From CAWUEX02 sp963921305 (GTDB lineage Bacteria > Pseudomonadota > Alphaproteobacteria > Rhodospirillales > Rhodospirillaceae): a stretch of DNA of 64,000 nucleotides. The DNA is taken from NCBI GenBank assembly GCA_963921305.4, contig CAWUEX030000002.1, positions 248,001-312,000 on the forward strand, written 5' to 3'. The first letter of the stretch is position 1; every line of letters starts with the position of its first letter. The notes below the pieces were generated by a model. The model made no database searches and was not told the DNA's origin. It saw only the letters and a program-made list of their open reading frames with translations. A program made the translations under genes and the position numbers. Shown in pieces: positions 26,581 to 36,028 of this stretch.

Positions 26581-27057
26581 ATGACCATCAGTAACGGCGA
26601 CAAAATGCCGCAAGGAAGTTTTAAGGTGCTAACCAACGACGGCGTGAACGACGTCACGACCGATGACCTGTTCTCGGGCAAAAAAGTCGCGCTGTTTTCC
26701 GTGCCGGGCGCCTTCACCCCCACGTGCTCGAACGAGCATCTGCCCAGCTACTTGAAGAATTACGACGACATCAAAGCCAAAGGCTTTGACACCATCGCCT
26801 GCATGGCCGTGAACGACGCCTTTGTCATGAAAGCCTGGGGCGAGGACCGCGGGGTCGGCGACAAGATTATGATGCTGGCAGACGGCAACGGCGACTACAC
26901 CAAAGCACTCGGACTAGAACTGGATGCCTCTGGGTTTGGTCTCGGCACGCGCGGCAAGCGCTTCTCCATCGTCGTCAACGATGGCGTCGCGGAACAGGTC
27001 AACATCGACGAAGGTGGCTATGACCTGACCAGCGCGGAGAAAACCTGCGGCATCTGA
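26581..27057 (+). CDS. Peroxiredoxin (PrxV/type II-like)
   Basis: A 158-residue thiol peroxidase that reduces peroxides with glutathione or thioredoxin-type donors. The peroxidatic cysteine is in PGAFTPTCSNEHLP (residue 48 or close to it), with the essential Thr three residues before it. Two further cysteines (IACMAVND and the C-terminal KTCGI) could be the resolving residue. AAGGAGGAG precedes the ATG at 26581, which excludes the longer open frame from 26545. A rho-independent terminator follows. Likely cytosolic. Confidence 0.92.
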   Translation: MTISNGDKMPQGSFKVLTNDGVNDVTTDDLFSGKKVALFSVPGAFTPTCSNEHLPSYLKNYDDIKAKGFDTIACMAVNDAFVMKAWGEDRGVGDKIMMLADGNGDYTKALGLELDASGFGLGTRGKRFSIVVNDGVAEQVNIDEGGYDLTSAEKTCGI

Positions 27058-27082
27058 CCTTCAAAGAATTCTTCGCATAACG

Positions 27083-27115
27083 ACGGCGGCACCCATTGTG
27101 CCGCCGTTTGTGTTT
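27083..27115 (+). terminator. Rho-independent terminator after peroxiredoxin
   Basis: A perfect 10-base-pair GC-rich stem (27083-27092 with 27098-27107), a five-base loop, then TTGTGTTTT. It lies 26 bases after the peroxiredoxin stop. Confidence 0.85.
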
Positions 27116-27208
27116 TAGGCTCTGAATATTGTGGGAGAAAGTAGCGGGATGCACCGCGTTCCGTTACTGTGAACACAGACGGATTTCTGACGTGGAGTAT
27201 CAGCGATT

Positions 27209-28144
27209 GTGACGCCTACAGACCCCACAACGATAACCGAATTCTTGAAAAAAGCTGATGCTTGCCCCGTGTTGGTCGACGTTGGCGCGTCAGGGGCCGA
27301 TCACCCCTTGTGGGGCGCTTTGGCAGCGGCTAGCCATTTCATCGGCTTTGATCCTGATACACGGGACCTCAACCCTGACTTAGGCAAAGCGTTCGCCAAG
27401 CATGATGTTGTAAACAAAATTGTCGGAGGCCCAAAGGCCAGTAGCGACACACCCTTCTACCTAACAGCCCTGCCGGCTTGCTCAAGCATGCTCAAACCCA
27501 ATACCGATACGCTCCAGCACTACCTATTTGCCGACTTGTTCAAAGTTGAAAAAGAGCTCTCTTTCGATGCGATCACGTTGTCTGGGGCGATGGAGAGCCT
27601 CGGCATAAACGAGATTGATTGGCTCAAACTGGACACCCAGGGATGCGACTGGACAGTATTACAAGGGCTTGATCAGGCTAGGTTCGACAGCATTCTGTGT
27701 TTGGAGATCGAGCCTGGTTTTGCTCAGTTCTACGAAGGCGAAGAGACGTTCGTCGAACTGCATGCCGAATTAACCGCAGCCGGCTTTTGGTTGGCATCTT
27801 TGGATGTGCAAGCCTTTCCACGCGTGCGTGGCGACGTCATCGAGAAAGCCTTTGGCGGCAGAATTAGCGCCATTGACCCCGTTGCCGGTCTGTTCGGAGG
27901 CAGTCCGACCGCAGCGGAAGCCTTGTATTTTCGCACACTCGATCACCTAGGAACTCACGCTCAAACGCTCCAACGGTATGCGATTGCGTGGGCCTTCGCC
28001 GTATGTATCGGCAAGTTCGGTGTCGCGTTGGATCTCGCATTCGATGCACAGGCCCGCTTTGGTGAGTCTGAAACCACCACGTTCATGAGGGATGCGGCAA
28101 AAAGTACGGTCGCCGCACTCAGTCAACAAAACAGCCGTAGCTAG
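27209..28144 (+). CDS. FkbM-family methyltransferase-like protein
   Basis: A 311-residue protein starting at GTG 27209. The SAM-binding core is recognisable from LVDVGASGADHPLWG and FIGFDPDTRDL, with the FkbM hallmark IDWLKLDTQGCDWTVLQGL and LCLEIEPGFAQFYEGEETF. FkbM proteins usually O-methylate sugars or polyketides. A glycosyltransferase starts 11 bases downstream, so a glycan-modifying role is likely. The C-terminal 60 residues are helical and outside the core fold. No exporter or polymerase is nearby. Confidence 0.83.
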   Translation: MTPTDPTTITEFLKKADACPVLVDVGASGADHPLWGALAAASHFIGFDPDTRDLNPDLGKAFAKHDVVNKIVGGPKASSDTPFYLTALPACSSMLKPNTDTLQHYLFADLFKVEKELSFDAITLSGAMESLGINEIDWLKLDTQGCDWTVLQGLDQARFDSILCLEIEPGFAQFYEGEETFVELHAELTAAGFWLASLDVQAFPRVRGDVIEKAFGGRISAIDPVAGLFGGSPTAAEALYFRTLDHLGTHAQTLQRYAIAWAFAVCIGKFGVALDLAFDAQARFGESETTTFMRDAAKSTVAALSQQNSRS

Positions 28145-28155
28145 AGGACTTCTGC

Positions 28156-29253
28156 GTGTCCAATTCGCAGTTCCGCTTCCTGCAGATAAACACGTTCTAT
28201 CAAGGAGCAATAGAAGACTTATACCTCTCAGACTCCAAATTGCACGCAGCCTCTTATGCGAATCAACTAGAGGCACTGCTCAGTATGGGTTTCGCCGCCC
28301 CCCATGTCATGTCTGGTGCGCTCAGCGCGCTTGGACTTGAAACCGCGCAGGTCGTTATTAATGCGACCGAAGCTCAAATTCGTTGGTGGCAAGAGAGCGG
28401 ACTCCGACACGACCCTGCCGACCTAGAGTCTATAGGCGCCAAACAGGTTGCGGCGTTTGATCCTGATGTTTTGTACCTAAACAACTGCCATCACTACGAC
28501 AGCACGTTTGTTCGCAAGCTGGAGAAAAGGCCGCGCCTGGTCGTGGGCTGGTCTGGATTCCCGCCGCTGGAACAGACCGATTGGTCTGCCTTCGACGTCA
28601 TTCTGACCAGCTTCGACAATATGTTTGACTGGGCGAAGCAACGGGGTGCGAAAAAGGTTATACGGTTTCATCCGGGTTTCCCGGACGTTTGCCCACCCAC
28701 GGAAATCCCGCGTGCGCCAGATCTGGACGTAGTCTTTTCAGGTAGCGTCACACGTCAGCACGCCTATCGCATTCAACTCCTCAACTACATCGGCGCACTA
28801 AGCCGCGAGCCCGCGCCTGACGGCTTTTCTTTTGGCTTGTACATGGGCGATGCCAGCGCGCTTGACCCGACCGTAGCGGTGCTCAATCGCGGTGCGGTGT
28901 GGGGCGACGAAATGATTGCGACGCTACGGCGCGCAAAAATTGTCGTAAATATTGATATCGACTCTTTTGGCAATCAGCCGCCGAACATGCGCCTAATTGA
29001 AGCAACTGGCGCCGGCGCCTTCCTGCTCACGCCCCATCATCCGCAACTTCCGGACTTCTTCACCCCGGGCGAGGAAATCGAAACTTTCCGCACACCGGCG
29101 GAACTGGTCGCGAAGCTCCGCTATTTTCTGGATAACGAGACGGAACGTGAAGCCATCGCATTGGCCGGTCAAAAGCGATGCCTGCGGGATCACGCGCTGT
29201 CTCAGCGAGCGGCATGGCTAAAAGAGATTCTCGAGACCGAGCTAAGCGCCTAG
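28156..29253 (+). CDS. Glycosyltransferase (CgeB/GT1-like)
   Basis: A 365-residue GT-B glycosyltransferase starting at GTG 28156 with AGAGGA upstream. The C-terminal part matches the CgeB-like domain (PPNMRLIEATGAGAFLLTPHH, then PELVAKLRYFL-type helix). The N-terminal half is the acceptor domain, including VVGWSGFPPLE. The sugar donor and acceptor are unknown. It follows the FkbM gene closely and converges with the GT2 gene. Likely cytosolic, acting on surface glycan or glycolipid precursors. Confidence 0.82.
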   Translation: MSNSQFRFLQINTFYQGAIEDLYLSDSKLHAASYANQLEALLSMGFAAPHVMSGALSALGLETAQVVINATEAQIRWWQESGLRHDPADLESIGAKQVAAFDPDVLYLNNCHHYDSTFVRKLEKRPRLVVGWSGFPPLEQTDWSAFDVILTSFDNMFDWAKQRGAKKVIRFHPGFPDVCPPTEIPRAPDLDVVFSGSVTRQHAYRIQLLNYIGALSREPAPDGFSFGLYMGDASALDPTVAVLNRGAVWGDEMIATLRRAKIVVNIDIDSFGNQPPNMRLIEATGAGAFLLTPHHPQLPDFFTPGEEIETFRTPAELVAKLRYFLDNETEREAIALAGQKRCLRDHALSQRAAWLKEILETELSA

Positions 29254-29266
29254 ACGGTACGTCGCG

Positions 29267-30151
29267 CTATACGTCAACCGCGTGATAGCGGCCGTCCGCA
29301 TGATTGAAGACGACGGACTTAAACACCGGTTTGCGGGACGGGTCGACCAGATGTCCAAACCCCAAAGCGCCGAGATGCTTGGCGAACACCCGCTCACCCA
29401 GTCTGTTTGCGTCTTCCGGAATGATGGATGTGAAACGCTGGAGCACGCTGACACATTCATCACGATAAGCGTCCCGTTGCACCAATGCTTTGTTCTCGCC
29501 CTGGAAGCGGTAGATGCCAAGGGGCACGGGCACGATGTAGCAGTCGGCCTTCTGAATAAAACGCGACCACAGTTCGAAATCACAGGCCAGAGACAAGGAA
29601 TGATCGAACGATCCTCCGACCTCCTCCCACAATGAGCGCCGCCAGAACGTCGAATCCTGGACAATCCACCCGGACGTCGGGAGGCCGGATGACTTAATGT
29701 GCTCGCCGTTAAAGAAGCCCCACTGATCGACGCCAGGAACAAAATCCGCCTTAATGACGGCGCCATCCTTACGCGCCTGCATGGGATAGCGGGATGTAAT
29801 CCATTGCACTTCGGGAAGGTGATCGAAAATGTCGAGCGCGGTCTGGATGGCCCAAGGCGCAAGCATGTCGTCAGAGTTAAGCCACCCCATGATGTCGCCA
29901 TCAGATTTAGCGAATCCGCGCTCAATGGCATGGTACATGCCGTCATCGGCTTCGCTTTGCCAGTGATGCAGATCATCTGCCATCGACTCAATAATCTTTA
30001 CTGAGTCGTCGGTGGATCCACCATCCATGACGACATAATCGACGCGGTCAAAGCCGCGCTGCCCAGTGACGGAGGTCATACATTCACGCAGATAATCCGC
30101 ATAGTTGAAGTTGACCGTCACCATGGTCATGCGGGTGGAAGGAGTCGTCAT
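29267..30151 (-). CDS. Family 2 glycosyltransferase
   Basis: A 294-residue GT-A enzyme. It starts with VTVNFNYADYLRECMTSVTG, carries YVVMDGGSTDDSVKII and the DXD-like GWLNSDDMLAPWA, and has the acceptor-side LACDFELWSRFI. No transmembrane segment is seen, so it probably works in the cytoplasm on a surface polysaccharide. Its start follows the large HAD gene by 10 bases on the same strand, giving the order PanE-like, HAD, GT2 in one transcript. Confidence 0.88.
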   Translation of the reverse strand: MTTPSTRMTMVTVNFNYADYLRECMTSVTGQRGFDRVDYVVMDGGSTDDSVKIIESMADDLHHWQSEADDGMYHAIERGFAKSDGDIMGWLNSDDMLAPWAIQTALDIFDHLPEVQWITSRYPMQARKDGAVIKADFVPGVDQWGFFNGEHIKSSGLPTSGWIVQDSTFWRRSLWEEVGGSFDHSLSLACDFELWSRFIQKADCYIVPVPLGIYRFQGENKALVQRDAYRDECVSVLQRFTSIIPEDANRLGERVFAKHLGALGFGHLVDPSRKPVFKSVVFNHADGRYHAVDV

Positions 30152-30161
30152 GACCGGGCGC

Positions 30162-32630
30162 TCACATCATTCGCCCAAGCCGGGCGTAGGTAAACCGCAG
30201 GACGAGGTCCAACTGATGCGGCCACGGCACAGTCGCCGACGCAAGGTCGACGGACATTGTCGCACCGCTTGCACCCACTTCAATGTAGCCGCGCTGCTGG
30301 ATCATATCCCCCGCATACTTCACGTGGTTGGTCAGGTCGGCCACATTCTGCTGGCTTTCGCCCTGAAAAACGAGGCCACAGAGCGCCACAGATAGAATGG
30401 ATGGAACGCTTGGCCATGCAACGGTGAAGGATTTTAACGCGTCAGGCCCGAACGATTTGACCGCCATCCGAATCTCGGCGCGCCCGAGTGGCGAAGCCGT
30501 TAGAGGCGCGGACACCGCACGATTTGGTTCTGGTCCGACGCCGAAATCAGGTATGACGACCAACTCGCCAAAGATACTGCCGGAGGACAGGACGTCTGCG
30601 TTAGCACTGCCGCCAGCTACTGCAGCAGACATCTTCGCCATATCCGGCGAAATACGGCTGAGCGCGGCCTGCGGCCAGTAAGCCTCATAGCGCCCTAGGG
30701 ACGCCCACGCCTCTGGACCACCGAATTCCAGCTGCGACGCATCAACACGCAGGTCCGCAAGGGCGCGTTGGTCCGCAAGATCAAAGTTGGCCTCGTGCAG
30801 CCACCCACCGATGGTTTGCACGTCGGTGGAGGTCGGGTGAAGCATCGCCTGCCGGACGATTTCAGCAGCGTGGGCCAGAAATGCGGACGACCCCACCACA
30901 TCGGGCCCGAGAACGGTCATGCACGCGCGCACCCCATTGAGGATGCCATCCTGCATAGCTTCCATCTGTACGACCTGCGCGTCTGGGCGCTGGCTGGGCA
31001 GGAGAACGGGCGCGCCTGCGTCGTCGAAGCTATCGAGACTGCCTTCCCGACACATACACGCGTGCTCAAGAATATCGGGGGTGCGCTCAAGCAGGCGCAC
31101 CAGGTCGCCAGAAAAGCCATCTCGACCAAGCAGAGCGCGCAAGTCCACGCCGGACAACACGCGCTCCATGCCGGGAGCATTTACAGCGACATAAAGCCCG
31201 GTGAGTTGAACCTCCCGGCCTTCCCGTTGAAGGATGGTTTGCAGTGCTGTCTGAATGGTGCCCGCATAGCCGAGATCAAGCAGCGCCATCGTGTCCATGT
31301 CGGAAAAGTCGATCACTCCGTCCAAATATGTCAGCAGATTATCGCGCAGACGGGCGCTGTGGCTGGCGAGTTTATTTTGCAGCTCTGCGCTGGCTGCCAC
31401 ACCCTGCAAGAAGGCCTGGACCCCATCAGCCGCATGCATGTCGAATAAGGCCGGGTCCTTAAAGACACCGGTCAGGTCGCCGCGGGTGAGGCCAAGCTGC
31501 GCCAGAATATCGTCGGTGGTTGGTCCGGGGCAGTAGGTAATGGCCTGTGGCAAAGCCGACAGGTCATCCGGCCACAGCGATGCGCGCACAACGGCCCGCC
31601 GGGACAACCAGAGCTCTTTCGGCTCAAGGGTATCCGACACTTGGGCGATCAGGCGGGCAAGAAAGCGTCCTTCGCGCATCACACCAAACACCGCCGCGTT
31701 CTCGCATTCAGCGACGGTTTTATCGACCCAATACGCATAAGCAGCAAACAACGGCGCCAGCACGGTTGCGCCATATACCCAATAGGGCTGCGCGTCAGAT
31801 GACATATCGATCGGAGGTCGATGGGCTAAGCGCGATCTCAGACCAGTAAGGCCACCGTCGCCGCCCTTGGCGATCCAGTCCGCTCTGCGTGTGGTGTTGC
31901 GCGGGAACTCATGCTCCTGCGCGCGTGGTAAGGCCAGCCACTTGTCGTAGTGGACATACCCTATGCCGCGGGCGGCGCAGGGCGCGACATCTGCATCGAT
32001 GTTGTCGCCGACATGCACCAGCCGGTTTGCGGCGATGCCCAGATCGCTAAGAACCAGATCGAAGAGATCACGCCATTTGGGGCGGCCATGTTCATTGGAG
32101 ATATAGAGATCTTCGGGAAGTGTATCTGGCTCGAGCCCGGCCCCCTTTAGAAATTGTATAAGCTGGTCCCGAGTGAAATAGGTGTCGGAGGTAAGAATCA
32201 CCTTCTTACCGCCGTCCCTGACCGTGCGGACCAAAGCGGCAACGTCTTCGTCGAGAATCATCACCGCAGCCTCGGTCTCCACCTCCTGAAGAACAGCGCG
32301 AGCGCGGCTATCGTCGGCCAGCCAAATGTGATCCGGAAGGTGCGCATAGATATCGAGAAGCAAAACCTCGCGCGAGCCCGACGTGGCCTCTGCAGCGGCG
32401 CGCGCCGATTTCTCAGCGGCGGCCCTCAGCTCCGAGAACTGCACTGGGCTGACAGCCTGCACCAGAACCTCCTCGCGGTGGAGTGCCGCCGCCACCTGAA
32501 CGAACATATCTTGGGGTTCGGGCACACGACGCCATAACAAGGTATCGAATATGTCGACGGACAACACGTCGAAGGCATCATCCTCCATCGCGGAAACAAT
32601 GGGAGCCAGGCGTTGATCGGCCACCGTCAC
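30162..32630 (-). CDS. Large HAD-domain protein (822 residues), glycan-locus type
   Basis: A two-part protein. Residues 20-230 are a HAD domain: motif I VLSVDIFDTLLWRR near Asp26, motif II in ILTSDTYF, and motif III/IV in RLVHVGDNIDADVAPCAARG. The remaining 590 residues have no fold I can name; they include VFGVMREGRFLARLI and MALLDLGYAGTIQTAL. Similar architectures occur in capsule and O-antigen loci, and the GT2 neighbour agrees. It overlaps the PanE-like gene by four bases (ATGA). The role may be a sugar- or lipid-phosphate phosphatase, by inference. Confidence 0.75.
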   Translation of the reverse strand: MTVADQRLAPIVSAMEDDAFDVLSVDIFDTLLWRRVPEPQDMFVQVAAALHREEVLVQAVSPVQFSELRAAAEKSARAAAEATSGSREVLLLDIYAHLPDHIWLADDSRARAVLQEVETEAAVMILDEDVAALVRTVRDGGKKVILTSDTYFTRDQLIQFLKGAGLEPDTLPEDLYISNEHGRPKWRDLFDLVLSDLGIAANRLVHVGDNIDADVAPCAARGIGYVHYDKWLALPRAQEHEFPRNTTRRADWIAKGGDGGLTGLRSRLAHRPPIDMSSDAQPYWVYGATVLAPLFAAYAYWVDKTVAECENAAVFGVMREGRFLARLIAQVSDTLEPKELWLSRRAVVRASLWPDDLSALPQAITYCPGPTTDDILAQLGLTRGDLTGVFKDPALFDMHAADGVQAFLQGVAASAELQNKLASHSARLRDNLLTYLDGVIDFSDMDTMALLDLGYAGTIQTALQTILQREGREVQLTGLYVAVNAPGMERVLSGVDLRALLGRDGFSGDLVRLLERTPDILEHACMCREGSLDSFDDAGAPVLLPSQRPDAQVVQMEAMQDGILNGVRACMTVLGPDVVGSSAFLAHAAEIVRQAMLHPTSTDVQTIGGWLHEANFDLADQRALADLRVDASQLEFGGPEAWASLGRYEAYWPQAALSRISPDMAKMSAAVAGGSANADVLSSGSIFGELVVIPDFGVGPEPNRAVSAPLTASPLGRAEIRMAVKSFGPDALKSFTVAWPSVPSILSVALCGLVFQGESQQNVADLTNHVKYAGDMIQQRGYIEVGASGATMSVDLASATVPWPHQLDLVLRFTYARLGRMM

Positions 32631-33604
32631 AGTGCTGCGCCTTGCATTTTCACTTGGAGCAAGCCCAGCATGGCTTGGCTTAGCGGCATAGGCACGCCCG
32701 TCTTTTCGCCGATTTCAATGGCGGCCCCCAAAATGGCGTTGATCTCCAGCGGCTTGCCCGCCTCGACATCCTGCAGCATTGAGGTCTTCGACGCGCCCAT
32801 TTTGGTAGCACTGGAAAACCGCTCTGCGGGGTCCGGCCCGGGATCGAGGCCGACGGCCGTGGTGATGGCGCGGCCTTCATTCATGAGCCCCAACAGAAGG
32901 TGCCGGGTATGCTCGTTTGCAATCAAGCGATCAAGGGTCGCACTACAGAGAGCGCTGACCGGATTGAAACTGATATTGGCGAGCAGCTTCGTCATCACAG
33001 CCTGCTGAATGGTATCGACCACATCGGTATTATAGCCCGCTGTGCGGAAGACCTCAGCGACCTCCTCCATCCCGTCGGCTGTATTGTCAGGGCGCCCCAA
33101 AGCAAGATGATTTGAGTGATCATGACGCAACGAACCGTCATCCTGCCACGACACACCGCAGTTGATGACGCCACCGATATGACGGCCAGCTTCAAAGTAG
33201 CGCGAGACCTGACCACCTCTGTCGACACTTTGCAGTCTAGTTCCCTGAAGCCCCGCTCCGAACCCGTGAAAGAACCACCAGGGAATTCCATTGGTGATTT
33301 GAACCACCTGACCTTCCGAGGCCGTCAGCGTCGCAATATGTTGGGCGACATCAGCCAACGCATATTCCTTGACGGTGATGATCACCAAATCATGCTGCCC
33401 AAGCTCGTGTGGATCAGCCGACACCGCTGGGGTCTCGGTAAATGTTTCGCCGTCATCATGAAGGGTAATGCCCGAAGACTCGATCTGGGCCACACGTGGC
33501 TCGCGAACCAGGGCAGAGACCTCAAAACCCGCGCGAATGAGCTTCACAGCCATCATGCCGCCGATGGCGCCGGGACCGACGATGCAAACGCGGCGATACC
33601 CCAT
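32627..33604 (-). CDS. Ketopantoate reductase-family protein (PanE/ApbA)
   Basis: A 325-residue NADPH-dependent 2-oxoacid reductase. The N-terminal Rossmann motif is CIVGPGAIGGMMAVKL and the C-terminal helical ApbA_C domain contains AVMTKLLANISFNPVSAL. The family makes pantoate for coenzyme A, but many paralogues act on other substrates, and this gene sits between a GlcD-type oxidase and a glycan gene. I therefore do not assign panE. Its stop overlaps the start of the HAD gene. Confidence 0.82.
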   Translation of the reverse strand: MGYRRVCIVGPGAIGGMMAVKLIRAGFEVSALVREPRVAQIESSGITLHDDGETFTETPAVSADPHELGQHDLVIITVKEYALADVAQHIATLTASEGQVVQITNGIPWWFFHGFGAGLQGTRLQSVDRGGQVSRYFEAGRHIGGVINCGVSWQDDGSLRHDHSNHLALGRPDNTADGMEEVAEVFRTAGYNTDVVDTIQQAVMTKLLANISFNPVSALCSATLDRLIANEHTRHLLLGLMNEGRAITTAVGLDPGPDPAERFSSATKMGASKTSMLQDVEAGKPLEINAILGAAIEIGEKTGVPMPLSQAMLGLLQVKMQGAAL

Positions 33605-33605
33605 C

Positions 33606-34997
33606 CTAGCCAGCGCCCCGGTCGAACATTTTGCCTGGATTGAGAATATTGGCCGGGTCTAAGGCCCGTTTGATCCGCGCCATCACGTCAACGGCGTCAC
33701 CCGCTTCATCGACAAGCAGGTCACGCTTGCCGAGACCGATGCCGTGCTCGCCCGTACAGGTGCCGCCAGCAGCCAACGCACGCGCGACCATGCGGCGGTG
33801 CAGCCGCTCGGCTTCGTGAACTTGTGCTTCATCGTCGGGATCCATGATGAAACAGACGTGGAAGTTGCCGTCGCCAACGTGACCAAGCAGGGGCGCGGGC
33901 ATGGGACAGGTCTCTAAATCTTGCTTGGTCGCGCGAATACAGTCCGCCAACCGGGAAATCGGTACACAGACGTCGGTTACCAAACCCCGGGCATCTGGCC
34001 TGAGTGCGAGCCCCGCGTAATAGGCATTGTGACGGGCCTGCCACAACTTTGAGCGTTCTTCAGGCTTGTCGGACCACGCGAACTCGCCACCACCCTGCGA
34101 CTCAACGACCCCCTTCACGGTCTCTGCTTGCTCTCTCACACCTTCGGGTGATCCGTGAAATTCCATGAACAGAGTCGGCGCCACGTTCAGGTCGAGCTTT
34201 GCGTAGCGGTTCACGGCATCAATGCTGATCTCATCCATCAGCTCGATACGCGCAACCGGCACGCCCGTCTGGATGACTTCAATGACCGTTTCCACAGCGG
34301 CATCGATATCTGGAAACGCAACAACGCCCGCAGCGATCGCTTCGGGCACGCCGTGCAGGCGAAGGGTGATTTCCGTGACAATGCCAAGCGTCCCTTCGGA
34401 ACCGACGAAGAGGCGGGTGAGGTCATATCCTGCCGCAGATTTCCGGGCACGGCCGCCGGTTTTGATAACAGACCCGTCGGCCATCACAACCGTAAGCCCC
34501 AGAACGTTCTCGCGCATGGTGCCATAGCGCACCGCGTTTGTGCCCGAAGCACGGGTGGCGACCATGCCGCCGATCGTGCACTCAGCGCCAGGGTCGATGG
34601 GGAAGAAAAGCCCTGAGTCACGGAGATGAGCGTTCAGCACCTCCCGGGTCACGCCCGGTTGGATGACACAATCCATGTCCTCCGCATGGACGGCGACGAT
34701 GGCTTTCATCTGCGACAGATCGAGACAAACGCCACCGCGCACCGCCTGCACCTGCCCTTCCAAAGAGGTGCCTGCTCCAAACGGAATAATCGGCACCCCA
34801 GCCTCTGCACATTGGCGCACGACCGCCGCAACTTCGTCTGTGGACTGCGCGAACACCACTGCGTCCGGCGGCTCAGCGGGATGCCAAGACTCGCCACGGC
34901 CGTGCCGGTCGCGGATATCACGATTGACCGAGCATCTGTCACCGAACTGCGACTGCAGGCCGGCGATGACGGTATCAATGTGGCGGGTCCCTTCCAT
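33606..34997 (-). CDS. FAD-linked oxidase (GlcD / D-lactate dehydrogenase-like)
   Basis: A 463-residue flavoprotein of the vanillyl-alcohol-oxidase fold. The FAD-binding region shows VPIIPFGAGTSLEGQ, DPGAECTIGGMVATRASGTNAVRYGTMRENVLGL and FVGSEGTLGIVTEITL; the C-terminal cap shows HVGDGNFH and GTCTGEHGIGLGKR. It likely oxidises a D-2-hydroxyacid such as D-lactate or glycolate. No GlcE/GlcF subunits are near, so a stand-alone D-lactate dehydrogenase is the better guess. It lies two bases upstream of the PanE-like gene on the same strand. Confidence 0.88.
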   Translation of the reverse strand: MEGTRHIDTVIAGLQSQFGDRCSVNRDIRDRHGRGESWHPAEPPDAVVFAQSTDEVAAVVRQCAEAGVPIIPFGAGTSLEGQVQAVRGGVCLDLSQMKAIVAVHAEDMDCVIQPGVTREVLNAHLRDSGLFFPIDPGAECTIGGMVATRASGTNAVRYGTMRENVLGLTVVMADGSVIKTGGRARKSAAGYDLTRLFVGSEGTLGIVTEITLRLHGVPEAIAAGVVAFPDIDAAVETVIEVIQTGVPVARIELMDEISIDAVNRYAKLDLNVAPTLFMEFHGSPEGVREQAETVKGVVESQGGGEFAWSDKPEERSKLWQARHNAYYAGLALRPDARGLVTDVCVPISRLADCIRATKQDLETCPMPAPLLGHVGDGNFHVCFIMDPDDEAQVHEAERLHRRMVARALAAGGTCTGEHGIGLGKRDLLVDEAGDAVDVMARIKRALDPANILNPGKMFDRGAG

Positions 34998-35014
34998 ATG
35001 AAAACGAGCGCAGG

Positions 35015-36010
35015 TCAGGGACGCGGCGCGCCTTGCTCCTTCAACCGGCAGAGGGTGTAGAACCAGCCGAGGTTAAGGCCGAAGCGGTCGGCGTCATCCA
35101 CGGCGTAGGCATAGGCGATGGGAACCGTGTTGCCTTTTTCATGGATACGAAACAGAGGGAATGTCCGCTCCGACGGCGACCCGAACTCGCGGTCGTGCAA
35201 CTGAAACTCAAGAGTGCGCCCGTCCGGCCAGGCGATGTCAGCGGCACCACCTTGGTCATGCACTTCGATTTCCGTGAGGAACTCGGTCTTCCTCATATCG
35301 CCGTTGAGGTTGTAGTTGACCGTGCAGATGAAGCGCCGCGCTTTGGTCATTTGAATCCAGGCGTAGTTGGCACCCTCGGTTTGGTCCCAGGTCACCTCTC
35401 CGGTCTCGCGGCTGATCAGCCGGTCCCGGGTCCAATTATGTTCCGGACCAAGGACGATCTGATACTCAAACCATTCGTCCTGACCGCAGGACTCCCGTTT
35501 CATGCCGCCGCGGAATTGAGCCCCCTCAAAGTGCATGTAAACCGCGCAGGGGTCGGAAAAAGCCCGCAGTTCCGACGCCTTGATCGCCGCCAAGCGCTCG
35601 GGGTCAAGCCGCGCTCCGATCATGTGGTCGTGGCCGTCTTTAAACGCGTAGAGCTGAACCTTAACGGCCTGCTCTGCCTCATCGACGGACAGGGAATACA
35701 CCCGAATGCGGGAAATATTGCTGGGATCGTTGTTGAGGTATTCCTCGACGTACATGACGTTTTCGCCCAGCTCCGGCAGGTCGAGACGAATGTAGTGAGA
35801 GTGAATTCTGAAAATAGGCTCATAGACCGGGTCGCCCAACCCGCCGCCGGACTGCCGCACGATCTGCTCGTGATTGTCATACTCTCCCGGCCACCACTCC
35901 ATCATTAGGCGGAGATGGTTTTCCAACTCCCCTTTCGAGAAGGTCTGAGCTGCGACCGGCCAGGTAACGAGAGCAAACAGGAGCCCTGTAAGGACACCGC
36001 GCATCTTCAT
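35015..36010 (-). CDS. Secreted CpcT/CpeT-like (DUF1001) protein
   Basis: A 331-residue protein with a clear Sec signal peptide (LTGLLFALVTWPVAAQ). The mature part resembles the CpcT/CpeT bilin-lyase family: LRLMMEWWPGEYDNHEQ, PIFRIHSHYIRLDL, YVEEYLNNDPSNISRIRVYSL, then a C-terminal extension. AGGAGG five bases before the ATG at 36010 fixes the start. Family members attach bilins in cyanobacteria, but homologues occur widely in non-photosynthetic bacteria with unknown roles. The VOC gene upstream ends 19 bases before it. Confidence 0.7.
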   Translation of the reverse strand: MKMRGVLTGLLFALVTWPVAAQTFSKGELENHLRLMMEWWPGEYDNHEQIVRQSGGGLGDPVYEPIFRIHSHYIRLDLPELGENVMYVEEYLNNDPSNISRIRVYSLSVDEAEQAVKVQLYAFKDGHDHMIGARLDPERLAAIKASELRAFSDPCAVYMHFEGAQFRGGMKRESCGQDEWFEYQIVLGPEHNWTRDRLISRETGEVTWDQTEGANYAWIQMTKARRFICTVNYNLNGDMRKTEFLTEIEVHDQGGAADIAWPDGRTLEFQLHDREFGSPSERTFPLFRIHEKGNTVPIAYAYAVDDADRFGLNLGWFYTLCRLKEQGAPRP

Positions 36011-36028
36011 TTTCGCCTCCTTGAACAC

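Noticed and set aside
35015..36010. CpcT-like gene as evidence of a phycobilisome
   Set aside because: No phycobiliprotein or bilin-synthesis genes are present and the product is secreted.
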